Source: Peteryoungia desertarenae (GTDB lineage Bacteria; Pseudomonadota; Alphaproteobacteria; Rhizobiales; Rhizobiaceae). Taken from it: a DNA stretch of 64,000 bases. Both the position numbers and the translations under genes were made by a program. Under the pieces are notes generated by a model that was given only the letters and a program-made list of their open reading frames with translations, was not told the DNA's origin and ran no database searches. The stretch is taken from NCBI RefSeq assembly GCF_005860795.2, contig NZ_CP058350.1:1332501-1396500 (forward strand), written 5' to 3'. Positions 16,863 to 27,634 of the stretch are shown here, piece by piece; position 1 is the stretch's first letter; each line of letters starts with the position of its first letter.

Positions 16863-19144
16863 CCAGCAGCGTTATAGGCCGCAATCGCCGCCATGTTGAC
16901 GATGTCGCTGTCCTTGGCACCCATCTGGGCGATCTGGACGGACTTTTCGAGGCCGATGAGCAGTGGTCCCATGACGGTGAGCCCACCCAGTTCCTGCAGC
17001 ATTTTGGTTGAGATCGCTGCCGAATGGATCGCCGGCATGACCAGCACGTTGGCCGTGCCCGAAAGGCGGCAGAAGGGATACTGTTCCATGCGGTGGCTGT
17101 TCAGGGCCACATCCGCCCCCATTTCGCCATCATATTCGAAGGACACACCGCGTCGGTCCAGGATCTTCACGGCTTCACGCACACGCTCGGAGCGCTCGCC
17201 GGTCGGATGGCCGAAGGTGGAATAGGCAAGGAGCGCAACGCGTGGCTCGAGCCCCAGTCGATGGGCAACACCCGCTGCCTCTTCCGCGATATCGGCGAGT
17301 TCTTCGGCGGTCGGCATGTCGTGCACGGCCGTATCCGCCACCACGATCGTCCGACCGCGGGCAAGCGCCAGCGATACGCCGATCACCCGGTGGCCGGGGG
17401 CGGTGTCGATGCAGCGACGCACGTCTTCGAGTGCGGTCGAATAGTTGCGCGTCGTGCCGGTCACCATGGCATCGGCATCGCCAAGCGCCACCATGCAGGC
17501 GGCAAAGTGGTTTCGGTCGGTGTTGATCAGCCGCTGAGCGTCACGATGCAGATAGCCCTTCCGCTGCAGGCGGGCATAGAGATACTCGGTATAGGCATCG
17601 ACGCGGGTCGACATGCGGGCATTGACCACCTCGATGCCCGGACGATCGAGATCGATCCCTGCCCGCTCGGCCGTCGCCTTCAGCGGCTCGTCGCGGCCAA
17701 GCAGGATGGCGGTGCCGAGGCCGAGATTGGCGAAGGAAATTGCCGCACGCATCACCTGTTCTTCTTCGCCTTCGGCAAACACGACACGCTTCGGATGGCT
17801 ACGCACGTGTTCGAAGATCCGCTGTGTCGCGGCAGCAATAGGGTCTCGACGGGCGGAAAGCTCATGCGCATAGGCGCCGAGATCCTCGATCTCCTTGCGT
17901 GCCACGCCTGTCTCCATTGCGGCCTTGGCGACTGCAACCGGGATCGCCGAAATGAGGCGCGGATCGAAGGGCACGGGGATAATGTATTGCGGCCCGAAAC
18001 GCGGTCGCTGGCCCTGATAGGCGGCCGCCACATCGTCGGGGACATCCTCACGGGCGAGGTCGGCGAGTGCCCGAGCGGCGGCAATCTTCATTGCATCGTT
18101 GATCTGTCTGGCGCGCACGTCGAGCGCGCCGCGGAAGATATAGGGGAAGCCCAGAACATTGTTGACCTGGTTCGGATAGTCCGAGCGCCCGGTCGCCATG
18201 ATCGCGTCCGAACGGATCTCGGCTACTTCCTCGGGGGTGATCTCCGGGTCCGGATTGGCCATGGCGAAAATGATCGGATTGTCCGCCATCGAGGCAATCA
18301 TGTCGGCGGAGAAGGCACCTTTCTGCGATAGACCGAACACGACGTCTGCCCCTTCCATGGCCTCGCGAAGCGTCCGCCGGTCGGTCTTGACCGCATGGGC
18401 GGACTTCCACTGATTCATGCCCTCGGTGCGCCCCTGATAAATCACGCCCTTGGTGTCGCAGAGGATAATGTTTTCGCCGCTGAAGCCCATGGCCTTGATC
18501 AGCTCGATACAGGCGATGGCTGCAGCGCCCGCACCATTGCAGACGAGTTTGGTCGTCTTGAAGTCGCGTCCCGTCAGCTCCAGCGCGTTGATCAACCCGG
18601 CCGCCGCGATGATTGCGGTTCCGTGCTGGTCGTCGTGGAAGACCGGAATGTCCATCAGTTCGCGCAGGCGGCTTTCAATGATGAAGCAGTCGGGCGCCTT
18701 GATGTCTTCGAGGTTGATGCCGCCGAAGGAGGGGCCGAGATAGCGCACGCAGTTGATGAATTCGTCGACATTCTCCGTGTCGACTTCAAGGTCGATGGAA
18801 TCGACATCGGCAAAGCGCTTGAAGAGAACGGACTTGCCTTCCATGACCGGCTTGGAGGCGAGCGCCCCGAGATTGCCGAGGCCCAGGATGGCCGTGCCGT
18901 TCGAGATGACGGCGACCATGTTGCCACGCGTGGTGTAGTCGTAAGCCGTGGCCGGATCGGCGGCGATCGCCTTGACCGGCACTGCGACCCCTGGAGAATA
19001 GGCGAGCGACAGATCGCGCTGCGTGGCCATCGCCTTGGTCGGCGTGATCTCCAGCTTGCCCGGACGACCCTGGGAATGGAAATCAAGCGCCTCCTGCTCA
19101 GTCACGGAAACACGGGTACGGACGGACTTCGGTTCAGTTGGCAT
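16859..19144 (-). CDS. tme: NADP-dependent malic enzyme with phosphotransacetylase-like C-terminal domain
   Basis: 761 residues. The N-terminal 430 or so form the malic enzyme: catalytic Tyr in LAYSPGVA, metal-binding IPVFHDDQHGTA, and a Rossmann nucleotide site VCNGAGAAAIAC. The C-terminal 330 resemble phosphotransacetylase (VVFAEGEEEQVMRAA onward, ending GLEKSVQIAQMGA), the chimeric form known from rhizobia. It oxidatively decarboxylates malate to pyruvate. Rhizobia have an NAD-type (Dme) and an NADP-type (Tme); position next to mutS and olsB matches S. meliloti tme, which is why that name is used. GC content is distinctly above the neighbours. Confidence 0.92.
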   Translation of the reverse strand: MPTEPKSVRTRVSVTEQEALDFHSQGRPGKLEITPTKAMATQRDLSLAYSPGVAVPVKAIAADPATAYDYTTRGNMVAVISNGTAILGLGNLGALASKPVMEGKSVLFKRFADVDSIDLEVDTENVDEFINCVRYLGPSFGGINLEDIKAPDCFIIESRLRELMDIPVFHDDQHGTAIIAAAGLINALELTGRDFKTTKLVCNGAGAAAIACIELIKAMGFSGENIILCDTKGVIYQGRTEGMNQWKSAHAVKTDRRTLREAMEGADVVFGLSQKGAFSADMIASMADNPIIFAMANPDPEITPEEVAEIRSDAIMATGRSDYPNQVNNVLGFPYIFRGALDVRARQINDAMKIAAARALADLAREDVPDDVAAAYQGQRPRFGPQYIIPVPFDPRLISAIPVAVAKAAMETGVARKEIEDLGAYAHELSARRDPIAAATQRIFEHVRSHPKRVVFAEGEEEQVMRAAISFANLGLGTAILLGRDEPLKATAERAGIDLDRPGIEVVNARMSTRVDAYTEYLYARLQRKGYLHRDAQRLINTDRNHFAACMVALGDADAMVTGTTRNYSTALEDVRRCIDTAPGHRVIGVSLALARGRTIVVADTAVHDMPTAEELADIAEEAAGVAHRLGLEPRVALLAYSTFGHPTGERSERVREAVKILDRRGVSFEYDGEMGADVALNSHRMEQYPFCRLSGTANVLVMPAIHSAAISTKMLQELGGLTVMGPLLIGLEKSVQIAQMGAKDSDIVNMAAIAAYNAAG

Positions 19145-19257
19145 GTTTCCCCTCAGCTTGTTGTGGGCAGGTCCGAAGCGATGGACCCGTGCTGTTGTTT
19201 TTACCTATTTAAGGTCGTTAGTGTTGAACGAGTGCATTTTCAAGAAAACATTGGCCC

Positions 19258-21993
19258 GTGACGATCCACACACCCATGCAAAACGAGGTTCTGAACCTAA
19301 CGGCTCTCGCGTCAGAGGAAAGCCGCGCAACGGCCACTCCGATGATGGAGCAGTATATCGAGATCAAGGCCGCCAATCCGGGCAGTCTGCTCTTTTATCG
19401 CATGGGCGATTTCTACGAGCTCTTTTTCGAGGATGCGGTCGATGCCTCCCGTGCGCTTGGGATTACCCTCACGAAGCGCGGCCAGCATCTCGGCCAGGAC
19501 ATCCCGATGTGCGGCGTGCCCGTGCATGCGGCGGACGATTACCTGCAGAAGCTGATCACGCTGGGCTTCCGCGTCGCCGTCTGCGAACAGGTCGAGGACC
19601 CGGCCGAAGCGAAGAAGCGCGGCTCGAAGTCGGTTGTGAAGCGCGATGTCGTGCGGCTCGTCACGCCGGGCACGCTGACCGAGGAAAAGCTCCTCTCGCC
19701 CTTCGAATCCAACTATCTGATGGCGCTCGCCCGTATTCGCGGCGGTTCTGCCCCGCAGCTCGCGCTCGCCTGGATCGACATCTCCACCGGCATTTTCCGT
19801 CTTGCGGAGACAACCGAGACGCGCCTGCTCGCCGACATCCTGCGTATCGAGCCGCGTGAGCTGATCGTGTCGGACACGCTTTTCCACGACGAGGAGCTGA
19901 AGCCCGCCTTCGACGTGCTCGGTCGTGTCGTCGTGCCCCAGCCCGCCGTGCTCTTCGACAGCGCCAGCGCCGAGGGTCGCATCGCCCGCTATTTCGGCGT
20001 CGGAACACTGGATGGATTCGGCGCCTTTTCGCGCGCCGAAATCGCCGCTGCAGCCGCCGCTGTCGCCTATGTCGAGAAGACCCAGATATCCGAGCGTCCG
20101 CCGCTCGGCCTGCCCGAGCGCCAAAACGCCGCCTCGACGCTGTTCATCGATCCGGCCACACGCGCCAATCTGGAGCTGGTGAAGACGCTGTCGGGCGAGC
20201 GCAATGGCTCGCTCCTGAAGGCGATCGACCGCACCGTGACAGGTGGCGGCGCGCGTTTGCTCGCCGAACGCCTGATGTCGCCGCTGACGGATCCCGAAGC
20301 GATTGCGGAGCGCCAGGATTCCATCGCATTCCTGCTGGCCGACGGCCTGCTCGTCGACCGCCTGCGCGATGCCCTGAAACGTGTACCCGACATGCCGCGC
20401 GCGCTGTCCCGCCTGGCGCTCGATCGCGGCGGCCCGCGTGATCTCGGTTCGATTGTGGCGGGCCTTGCCGCCTCCGCCGAGGTCGGTCGCCTGCTCGATC
20501 CGTCGAGCCTGCCGGAGGAACTCACGGAGGCCTTGGCCGATCTCGCGGCGCTCCCCGCCGATCTTGGCTCCAGCCTTGCATCTATGCTGGCCGACGAGCT
20601 TCCGCTCCTGAAGCGTGACGGCGGCTTCCTGCGCGATGGTGCAATTCCGGAGCTCGATGAACTGCGCGCACTGCGCGACCAGTCCCGCCGGGTGATCGCG
20701 GGGTTGCAGCTGCAATATGCCGAGGAAACCGGCATCAAGTCGCTGAAGATCAAGCACAACAATGTGCTCGGCTATTTCATTGAGGTGACAGCCGGCAATG
20801 CCGGTCCCATGACCGATACGGACGAGGCCAAGTCCCGCTTCATCCATCGCCAGACCATGGCCAATGCCATGCGCTTCACGACGACCGAACTTGCCGATCT
20901 CGAAAGCCGCATCGCCAATGCCGCCGGCCAGGCGATCTCGCTCGAACTGGCGGCCTTCGACCAGATGGTGTCTCAGGTGATTGCCGCTGCCGAGCCGATC
21001 AAGGCCGCCGCGAGGGCGCTCGCCGTGATCGATGTGGCCGCCGGTCTTGCTGCCCTTGCAGAAGAGCAAGGCTATTGCCGCCCGCTGGTCGATGACAGCA
21101 GGATGTTCGCCATCACCGCAGGCCGCCATCCGGTCGTCGAGCAGGCGCTGCGCCGCCAGGCCGCGAGCCCCTTCATTGCGAATGACTGCAATCTTTCGCC
21201 CAACGATACCAAAGGCCCCGGCGCGATCTGGCTACTGACGGGTCCCAACATGGGCGGTAAGTCGACCTTCCTGCGCCAGAACGCGCTGATCGCCATCCTC
21301 GCCCAGATGGGCTCCTTCGTGCCGGCTGGTGCGGCCCATATCGGTGTGGTTGATCGCCTCTTCTCCCGCGTCGGCGCGTCCGACGATCTGGCGCGCGGCC
21401 GCTCGACCTTCATGGTCGAAATGGTCGAAACCGCCGCCATCCTCAATCAGGCGACGGATCGCTCGCTGGTCATCCTGGATGAAATCGGCCGTGGCACAGC
21501 GACCTTCGACGGCCTTTCGATTGCCTGGGCTGCCGTCGAGCATCTGCATGAGGCGAACCGCTGCCGCTCGCTGTTTGCCACCCATTTCCACGAGTTGACG
21601 GCGCTGTCGGAAAAGCTTGCCCGCATGTCGAACGTCACCATGCGTGTCAAGGAATGGGACGGCGAGGTCATCTTTCTCCATGAAGTCGGGCCCGGCGCCG
21701 CCGATCGCTCCTATGGTATCCAGGTCGCTCGTCTTGCTGGCCTGCCGGCGGCGGTCGTCGCGCGTGCGCGCGAAGTCCTGACGCAGCTTGAGGACTCCGA
21801 TCGCAAGAACCCAGCCGCGCAGTTGATCGACGATCTGCCCCTGTTCCAGATTGCGGTGCGTCGCGAGGAGCGCGTGAAGGCCGGGCCGTCCAAGGTCGAG
21901 GAAGCCCTAAAAGCGCTCGATTTGGACGACATGACGCCTCGTCAGGCAATCGAAGCGCTCTATGATCTGAAGAAACAACTTGGCAAGGCTTGA
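19258..21993 (+). CDS. mutS: DNA mismatch repair protein MutS
   Basis: 911 residues from a GTG at 19258 (an ATG at 19276 is the alternative; neither has a strong ribosome binding site). Domain I has the mismatch-wedging motif [14 protein letters not shown] (conserved Phe-x-Glu), then connector, lever and clamp domains, and the ATPase with Walker [10 protein letters not shown] at residues 662-670 and Walker [12 protein letters not shown], followed by [11 protein letters not shown]. It recognises mismatches and recruits MutL. Divergent from tme across 113 bases and sharing its unusually high GC, about 65-70% in sampled lines against about 50% in glnD next door. Confidence 0.97.
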   Translation: MTIHTPMQNEVLNLTALASEESRATATPMMEQYIEIKAANPGSLLFYRMGDFYELFFEDAVDASRALGITLTKRGQHLGQDIPMCGVPVHAADDYLQKLITLGFRVAVCEQVEDPAEAKKRGSKSVVKRDVVRLVTPGTLTEEKLLSPFESNYLMALARIRGGSAPQLALAWIDISTGIFRLAETTETRLLADILRIEPRELIVSDTLFHDEELKPAFDVLGRVVVPQPAVLFDSASAEGRIARYFGVGTLDGFGAFSRAEIAAAAAAVAYVEKTQISERPPLGLPERQNAASTLFIDPATRANLELVKTLSGERNGSLLKAIDRTVTGGGARLLAERLMSPLTDPEAIAERQDSIAFLLADGLLVDRLRDALKRVPDMPRALSRLALDRGGPRDLGSIVAGLAASAEVGRLLDPSSLPEELTEALADLAALPADLGSSLASMLADELPLLKRDGGFLRDGAIPELDELRALRDQSRRVIAGLQLQYAEETGIKSLKIKHNNVLGYFIEVTAGNAGPMTDTDEAKSRFIHRQTMANAMRFTTTELADLESRIANAAGQAISLELAAFDQMVSQVIAAAEPIKAAARALAVIDVAAGLAALAEEQGYCRPLVDDSRMFAITAGRHPVVEQALRRQAASPFIANDCNLSPNDTKGPGAIWLLTGPNMGGKSTFLRQNALIAILAQMGSFVPAGAAHIGVVDRLFSRVGASDDLARGRSTFMVEMVETAAILNQATDRSLVILDEIGRGTATFDGLSIAWAAVEHLHEANRCRSLFATHFHELTALSEKLARMSNVTMRVKEWDGEVIFLHEVGPGAADRSYGIQVARLAGLPAAVVARAREVLTQLEDSDRKNPAAQLIDDLPLFQIAVRREERVKAGPSKVEEALKALDLDDMTPRQAIEALYDLKKQLGKA

Positions 21994-22093
21994 CCGCTAA
22001 AATGCCTGTCAAAAGCGCCGCAAAGCCGCTATAGCGCCACCCGTCGCCGGCCCGAGATCTGCGGCCGGCCAGCCAGGAAAGCCCGCCGCGACA

Positions 22094-24922
22094 ATGGCCC
22101 AAGCCGAGATCACTTTTGCCGAACTCCTCGATGTGGATGCTTTGGTCGCAGCCTGCGATCTGGTGGCGAAGGAGCACCCGAACGGGGTGTTGGACGCCCG
22201 TGCAAGCCTCTTGCCCATCTTGAAGAAGGCGTCGGCAGAGGGACGAGAGGCCGCCCGCCTCCAGTTGTTTGCCGATGGTAGCGGCCTTAACTGCGCCAAC
22301 CGGATTTCCTGGATCCAGGACCAGTTGATCACGGTAATCTTCCGCTTCGCCAGCACCCACGTTCATCCACGCGAAATCGAGGGTATCTCTGTTGCCGCGG
22401 TGGGCGGATACGGGCGTGGCACTCTCGCGCCGGGCTCGGACATCGACCTTCTGTTCCTGATGCCTCAGAAGGTCACGCCCAAAATGCACAAGGCGGTGGA
22501 GTTTCTGCTCTACCTGCTCTGGGATATCGGCTTCAAGGTTGGACACGCGACGCGAACGGTCGATGAATGTATTCGCCTTTCCAAAGCCGATATGACCATA
22601 CGCACTGCAATCCTGGAGACGCGTTATGTCTGCGGCAACGAAGCACTGGTGAGCGAGTTGCAACAGCGATTCGATCAGGAGGTAACGACCAATACGGCGG
22701 CGGAATTCATTGCGGCCAAGCTCGCTGAGCGGGACGAGCGTCATCGCAAGGCAGGTGATAGCCGCTATCTGGTGGAGCCCAATGTCAAGGAAGGCAAGGG
22801 GGGGCTGCGCGATCTCCAGACGCTCTTCTGGATCGCCAAGTATAATTATCACGTCCGCGACACTTCGGAGCTCGTTCGTCTGGGCGTGCTATCAAAACAG
22901 GAATGGCGGCTGTTTCAGAAAGCCGATGATTTTCTCTGGGCAGTGCGGTGTCATATGCACTACCTGACGGGAAAGCCCGAAGAGCGGCTGCACTTCGATA
23001 TCCAGCCCGAGATTGCCAAGAACTTCGACTATCATTCGCGGCCTGGCCTGTCTGCTGTCGAGCGCTTCATGAAACATTATTTTCTCGTTGCCAAGGATGT
23101 CGGAGACCTGACCCGCATCTTTGCGGCAGCGCTTGAAGAGCAACAGACCAAGGAAGCGCCGGGCATTGGCGGGATGATTGGTCGTTTTGCCAATCGCCCG
23201 CGCAAGATTGCCGGCACCAGCGAGTTTATCGATGACCGTGGTCGCATTGCCCTTGCCGATCCGGGCGTCCTGAAGCGAGATCCGGTCTCGATCATGCGGC
23301 TTTTTCACGTCGCCGACCTGAATTCGCTGGAGTTCCACCCAGATGCGCTGAAGGCCGTAACACGCTCATTGTCTTTGATAGACAACGCGTTCAGGGAAAA
23401 TGAAGAGGCCAATCGCCTGTTTCTCTCCATCCTCACGTCGCGTCGCGATCCGGGCTTCATGCTCCGCCGCATGAATGAGGCAGGCGTTTTGGGACGTTTC
23501 CTGCCGGAATTCCGAAAGATTGTCTCGATGATGCAATTCAACATGTATCATCATTACACGGTGGACGAGCACCTGATCCGCACGGTGGAGGTCCTGTCTG
23601 ACATTGAAAATGGCAGGGCAGACGAAATTCACCCACTCGCGAATAAGATCATCAAGGATATCGAAGATCGCGAAGCTCTCTACGTTGCAGCCCTGCTGCA
23701 CGATATCGCCAAAGGCCGCCTCGAAGATCATTCCGTCGCCGGTGCGCGCGTGGCCCGCAAATTGTGCCCGCGTCTTGGCTTGTCAGCCAAGCAGACCGAG
23801 ATGGTTGCCTGGCTGATCGATCAGCATCTCTTGATGTCGATGGTAGCTCAGACGCGAGATCTGCACGACCGCAAGACGACAACGGATTTTGCCGAAAAAG
23901 TTCAGTCCCTTGAGCGCCTGAGAATGCTTCTGGTCTTGACCGTTTGCGATATCCGCGCCGTCGGACCCGGGGTCTGGAACGGCTGGAAGGGACAGTTGCT
24001 GCGTACCCTTTATTATGAGACAGAATTGCTGCTTTCCGGCGGATTCAGCCAGGTATCGCGCAAGGAACGGGCCAAGCATGCGGTACAGCAACTCACCGAA
24101 GCTCTGTCCGGCTGGAGCCAGAAGGATCAGCGCATCTATACCAAGCTTCATTATGAGCCCTACCTCTTGTCGGTCCCACTGGAGGACCAGGTCCGCCACG
24201 CGCATTTCATCCGGCAAACCGACAAGTCGGGACAGGTGCTTGCGACCATGGTGCGCACCCATCAATTCCATGCAATTACCGAGATCACGGTTCTGTCTCC
24301 CGACCACCCACGACTGTTGTCGATCATTGCCGGTGCCTGCGCGGCAGCAGGGGCCAATATTGCAGACGCCCAGATCTTCACCACGTCCGATGGTCGAGCC
24401 CTTGATACCATCCTGATCAACCGGGAATTCCCGATTGACGAGGATGAAATGCGCCGTGCCGCAACGATTGGCAAAATGATCGAGGATGTGTTGTCGGGTC
24501 GCAAGCGTTTGCCGGAGGTCATTGCCACGCGCAGCAAGGGCAAGAAGAAGAACAAGACTTTTCCGGTTCAGCCCGACGTCCGCATCTCGAATGCGCTGTC
24601 CAACAAGTTCACTGTTGTCGAAGTAGAGTGTCTGGACCGCGTCGGCTTCCTGGCGGAAATCACCGCTGTGCTTTCTGACCTCTCGCTCGACATTCATTCG
24701 GCGCGCATCACCACCTTCGGCGAAAAAATCATCGACACCTTCTATGTCACGGATCTCGTGGGTCAAAAGATCACCAGCGAGAACCGCCAGGCCAATATCT
24801 CGAATCGCTTGAAGTCGGTGCTGGTCGATCAGCCGGACGAACTCAGGGACAAGATGCCTTCCGGCATTATTGCGCCGCCCTTGCAGCGCAGCAGCACCGT
24901 TCAGAAAAAGGCGCGCGCCTGA
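22094..24922 (+). CDS. glnD: Bifunctional uridylyltransferase/uridylyl-removing enzyme GlnD
   Basis: 942 residues. It uridylylates the PII proteins GlnB/GlnK under nitrogen limitation and removes UMP under excess. Domains in order: nucleotidyltransferase with [18 protein letters not shown] (about residues 104-121, metal-binding D116 and D118), linker, HD domain with [15 protein letters not shown], and two C-terminal ACT domains (about 730-800 and 845-920) that sense glutamine. Together with rpoN and ptsN in this window it makes part of the nitrogen-control circuitry. The murJ ATG comes one base after its TGA. Confidence 0.97.
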   Translation: MAQAEITFAELLDVDALVAACDLVAKEHPNGVLDARASLLPILKKASAEGREAARLQLFADGSGLNCANRISWIQDQLITVIFRFASTHVHPREIEGISVAAVGGYGRGTLAPGSDIDLLFLMPQKVTPKMHKAVEFLLYLLWDIGFKVGHATRTVDECIRLSKADMTIRTAILETRYVCGNEALVSELQQRFDQEVTTNTAAEFIAAKLAERDERHRKAGDSRYLVEPNVKEGKGGLRDLQTLFWIAKYNYHVRDTSELVRLGVLSKQEWRLFQKADDFLWAVRCHMHYLTGKPEERLHFDIQPEIAKNFDYHSRPGLSAVERFMKHYFLVAKDVGDLTRIFAAALEEQQTKEAPGIGGMIGRFANRPRKIAGTSEFIDDRGRIALADPGVLKRDPVSIMRLFHVADLNSLEFHPDALKAVTRSLSLIDNAFRENEEANRLFLSILTSRRDPGFMLRRMNEAGVLGRFLPEFRKIVSMMQFNMYHHYTVDEHLIRTVEVLSDIENGRADEIHPLANKIIKDIEDREALYVAALLHDIAKGRLEDHSVAGARVARKLCPRLGLSAKQTEMVAWLIDQHLLMSMVAQTRDLHDRKTTTDFAEKVQSLERLRMLLVLTVCDIRAVGPGVWNGWKGQLLRTLYYETELLLSGGFSQVSRKERAKHAVQQLTEALSGWSQKDQRIYTKLHYEPYLLSVPLEDQVRHAHFIRQTDKSGQVLATMVRTHQFHAITEITVLSPDHPRLLSIIAGACAAAGANIADAQIFTTSDGRALDTILINREFPIDEDEMRRAATIGKMIEDVLSGRKRLPEVIATRSKGKKKNKTFPVQPDVRISNALSNKFTVVEVECLDRVGFLAEITAVLSDLSLDIHSARITTFGEKIIDTFYVTDLVGQKITSENRQANISNRLKSVLVDQPDELRDKMPSGIIAPPLQRSSTVQKKARA

Positions 24923-24923
24923 G

Positions 24924-26498
24924 ATGAGCCTCATCAAGAAGTTCATGACCGTCGGCGGCGCAACATTTGGCAGTCGCCTCTTTGGTTTTCTGCGCGAGAC
25001 ACTGATGGCCGCCGCTCTTGGCACGGGCCCTGTGGCAGACGTCTTCTATGCGGCGTTCCGCTTCCCGAACCTGTTTCGGCGCCTCTTTGCCGAGGGTGCG
25101 TTCAACGCAGCCTTCGTGCCACTTTTTGCCAAGGAGATAGAGGCAAACGGCATTGATGGCGCGAAACGTTTCTCTGAAGAAGTTTTCGGCGTCCTCTTCA
25201 CGGTTCTCCTTGTCATTACCATTGGCATGCAACTGTCGATGCCACTTCTCGTGCAGTGGATCATCGCGCCTGGCTTCACCGATGACCCGGAGAAGTTTTC
25301 CCTCACCGTTCGTCTGGCAATCGTGATGTTCCCATACCTCATGTGCATGTCGCTGACAGCCATGTTGAGCGGTATGCTGAATTCGTTGCATCACTTCTTC
25401 GCAGCAGCTATTGCGCCGGTCTTTCTGAACATTCTGATGATTGGAGCCCTGGTCTGGGCGCTCTGGAACGGTGTCGATGCGGAGACAACGGCCTGGTATC
25501 TGGCATGGTCCGTGCTGGCTGCAGGTGTCCTGCAGTTGCTGATCGTCTATATCGGCGTCCGTCATGCAGGCATCAATATTGGCTTTCGCCGTCCGCGCTA
25601 CACGCCGAACGTCAAGCGATTGTTGATCCTGGCCGTCCCGGCGGCGGTGACTGGTGGTATTACCCAGATCAACCAATTGATCGGTCAGGCAATCGCCTCG
25701 ACCAAGGAAGGGGCCATTGCCGCGCTCCAATATGCAGACCGCATCTATCAACTGCCGCTGGGTGTTGTCGGTGTTGCCGTTGGCGTTGTGCTGCTGCCAG
25801 AATTGGCGCGCGCCTTGAAGGGCGGAGCCCTCAAGGAAGCCGGCAATCTGCAGAACCGATCGATCGAATTCGTGCTCTTCCTGACCCTTCCGGCCGCAGC
25901 CGCGATCTGGGTTCTCTCAGACGAAATCATCCGGGTTCTTTACGAACGCGGTGCCTTTTCAGAACAAAACACTGCCGTTGTCGCCTCCATCCTCGCGATC
26001 TACGGCATTGGCTTGCCGGGCTTCGTGCTGATCAAGGCATTGCAGCCGGCCTTCTACGCCCGCGAAGACACCAAGACGCCGATGCGCTTCACCTTTGTGT
26101 CCGTGGCGCTCAATACCGGTCTTGCCTTGACACTCTTCCCGATTTTTGAGGAGAGCGGCATCGCGATGGCTGAAGTTGCGGCCGGCTGGACCAACACTAT
26201 CCTTTTGTTCTCGGTGCTGTTGTGGCGCGGCTATCTCGTATTCGAATGGTCACTCCTGACCCGAACCTTCAGGCTGATCATAGCTTCCGCAATCATGGCC
26301 GGGGTGGTCTATTATCTCTCGGATCGGTGGAGCGCGGCGCTCGGTCCGCAAAGTCCACTTCTCGATCAGGTCATGGCGCTTGGCGCTGTGATTGCCGTGG
26401 CGATTCCGGTTTATTTCGGCATCGCATTCCTGATCGGAGGTGCCGATATTGGCTTTGTACGCCGAAGCCTGAAGCGCAGACCCAAGACGGAAACCTGA
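24924..26498 (+). CDS. murJ: Lipid II flippase MurJ (MviN)
   Basis: 524 residues from ATG 24924, one base after the glnD stop codon. It moves lipid II across the inner membrane for peptidoglycan synthesis. The MATE/MOP-superfamily topology of about 14 transmembrane helices is visible, with the MurJ-typical N-terminus GGATFGSRLFGFLRETLMAA, FRFPNLFRRLFAEGAFNAAFVP and the basic cavity residues. The frame is open into glnD, but the coupled ATG is clearly the start. Its stop codon lies in the loop of a 10-bp hairpin. Confidence 0.96.
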   Translation: MSLIKKFMTVGGATFGSRLFGFLRETLMAAALGTGPVADVFYAAFRFPNLFRRLFAEGAFNAAFVPLFAKEIEANGIDGAKRFSEEVFGVLFTVLLVITIGMQLSMPLLVQWIIAPGFTDDPEKFSLTVRLAIVMFPYLMCMSLTAMLSGMLNSLHHFFAAAIAPVFLNILMIGALVWALWNGVDAETTAWYLAWSVLAAGVLQLLIVYIGVRHAGINIGFRRPRYTPNVKRLLILAVPAAVTGGITQINQLIGQAIASTKEGAIAALQYADRIYQLPLGVVGVAVGVVLLPELARALKGGALKEAGNLQNRSIEFVLFLTLPAAAAIWVLSDEIIRVLYERGAFSEQNTAVVASILAIYGIGLPGFVLIKALQPAFYAREDTKTPMRFTFVSVALNTGLALTLFPIFEESGIAMAEVAAGWTNTILLFSVLLWRGYLVFEWSLLTRTFRLIIASAIMAGVVYYLSDRWSAALGPQSPLLDQVMALGAVIAVAIPVYFGIAFLIGGADIGFVRRSLKRRPKTET

Positions 26499-26512
26499 TC
26501 CCCCGTCTTGGG
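26481..26512. terminator. Hairpin enclosing the murJ stop codon, between convergent genes
   Basis: CCCAAGACGG (26481-26490) and CCGTCTTGGG (26503-26512) form a perfect 10-bp stem with a 12-base loop that contains the murJ TGA. It has no T-run on either side, so termination is inferred from position: murJ and the M15-type peptidase gene converge here. Confidence 0.55.
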
Positions 26513-26522
26513 AAACCAGTGG

Positions 26523-26945
26523 TCAACAATGGACCCAACGGCGTTTGGGGCCGATGTCGACATGAACTATGCCGTTGCAATAGGTTCCGATGCCGCCAAT
26601 GCCAGGCGCGCTTGCCGCTGCTGCAACGATCTTTCGGACAGGCACGCCCGGAACGCGAATGTCTGCGGCAAAGCAATTGGTATGCTGCGACTTTCCGGCG
26701 CGAGGACGATGTCCTGATGTGACAACGGGTGTGCGACCCGTCCTTTCGGCGATATGGGCTAGAATGGTCTTGAGTTCGGTTGGGAAACAGCTCGTACGCA
26801 CACTGACACGCTGCACCGTATAGGCGGCGGACTTGTCGTGCTGCTTCATGAAGAAATGACGTTTCTTGACGTCGGCGGCGGTGGCGTTACCCTGAAATGC
26901 AATTGTCAGACAACAGGCGAGCGCAACGCGATAAAAAATGCGCAT
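26523..26945 (-). CDS. Secreted M15-family (YcbK/peptidase M15A-like) murein peptidase
   Basis: 140 residues with a signal peptide (about 1-23, MRIFYRVALACCLTIAFQGNATA). The zinc-ligand pattern of LAS peptidases is complete: SGHRP (78-82), H88 and D95 in SQHTNCFAADI, and H128 in VHVD. Relatives cut peptidoglycan cross-links or D-Ala termini in the periplasm. A wall function beside murJ is plausible but not proven. Unlike many family members it has no extra wall-binding domain. Confidence 0.8.
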   Translation of the reverse strand: MRIFYRVALACCLTIAFQGNATAADVKKRHFFMKQHDKSAAYTVQRVSVRTSCFPTELKTILAHIAERTGRTPVVTSGHRPRAGKSQHTNCFAADIRVPGVPVRKIVAAAASAPGIGGIGTYCNGIVHVDIGPKRRWVHC

Positions 26946-27144
26946 ATGGACCTTCGGGAATGGAGTTTTGTGTTTGGCGACCTAAGTCGGGCGGCGCTGG
27001 TATATAATTCCGAAGAATGTGTCAAATTTGGTGCAGTTTGCTATTTTTATAGGCGGTCGCTTTGTGTGAAGATTTAAGGGGCGCGTTATGCCCCTCAATA
27101 ACCGGTCGGAAATGTTGCGCTGCACACTGAAATGAAATGGAAAA

Positions 27145-27546
27145 ATGGCTCTGAAATCCGTCTTTCTTGTCACGCTCGTGGTCGATGATTATGACCGCGC
27201 GAAGACCTATTATTGCGATGTCTTGGGGTTCGAGTGCCTGGAAGACAGTCATCAGCCAGATGGCAAGCGATGGGTCGTGGTCAGCCCTTGCAAAGGCACG
27301 GGAGCTGCCCTGCTGCTCGCAGTAGCAGCCAATGACAAACAGACAGCGGTCATAGGCAAGCAGACCGGTGGAAGGGTCGGATTCTTCCTGGAAACGGATG
27401 ATTTTCTGTCTGATTATGCGCGTCTTAAGGCGGCAGGTGTGGCTTTCAGGGAAGCGCCGCGCAGCGAACCCTACGGCACCGTTGCTGTCTTCGCTGATCT
27501 CTATGGAAATCTCTGGGATCTCATCGAGCCGCAGCCGGAAAAGTGA
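27145..27546 (+). CDS. VOC-family (glyoxalase-like) protein
   Basis: 133 residues with two beta-alpha-beta-beta-beta units: [19 protein letters not shown] near the start and [18 protein letters not shown] at the end, where the Glu is in the metal-ligand position. It resembles small stand-alone VOC proteins annotated as glyoxalase or extradiol dioxygenase superfamily; the substrate is unknown. The ATG is preceded by TGGAAAAATGG without a strong Shine-Dalgarno. It stands alone between a divergent M15-type peptidase and trpS. Confidence 0.82.
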   Translation: MALKSVFLVTLVVDDYDRAKTYYCDVLGFECLEDSHQPDGKRWVVVSPCKGTGAALLLAVAANDKQTAVIGKQTGGRVGFFLETDDFLSDYARLKAAGVAFREAPRSEPYGTVAVFADLYGNLWDLIEPQPEK

Positions 27547-27634
27547 GTGCTTGATCGCAAGCTCCGTCCCGTGCATAAGCCCTTTCCGACACGATCGCGA
27601 GATCGGGCCCTCCACCAGCCTGTTGAGGATAATC

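Noticed and set aside
17024..18331. 435-codon open frame antisense to tme
   Set aside because: Same cause: the complement of a GC-rich, strongly codon-biased gene. No recognisable domain and no ribosome binding site that argues for it.
19312..21129. 605-codon open frame antisense to mutS
   Set aside because: It has no family character (His/Arg/Gly-rich) and is explained by the strong G/C third-position bias of mutS, which suppresses stops on the opposite strand.
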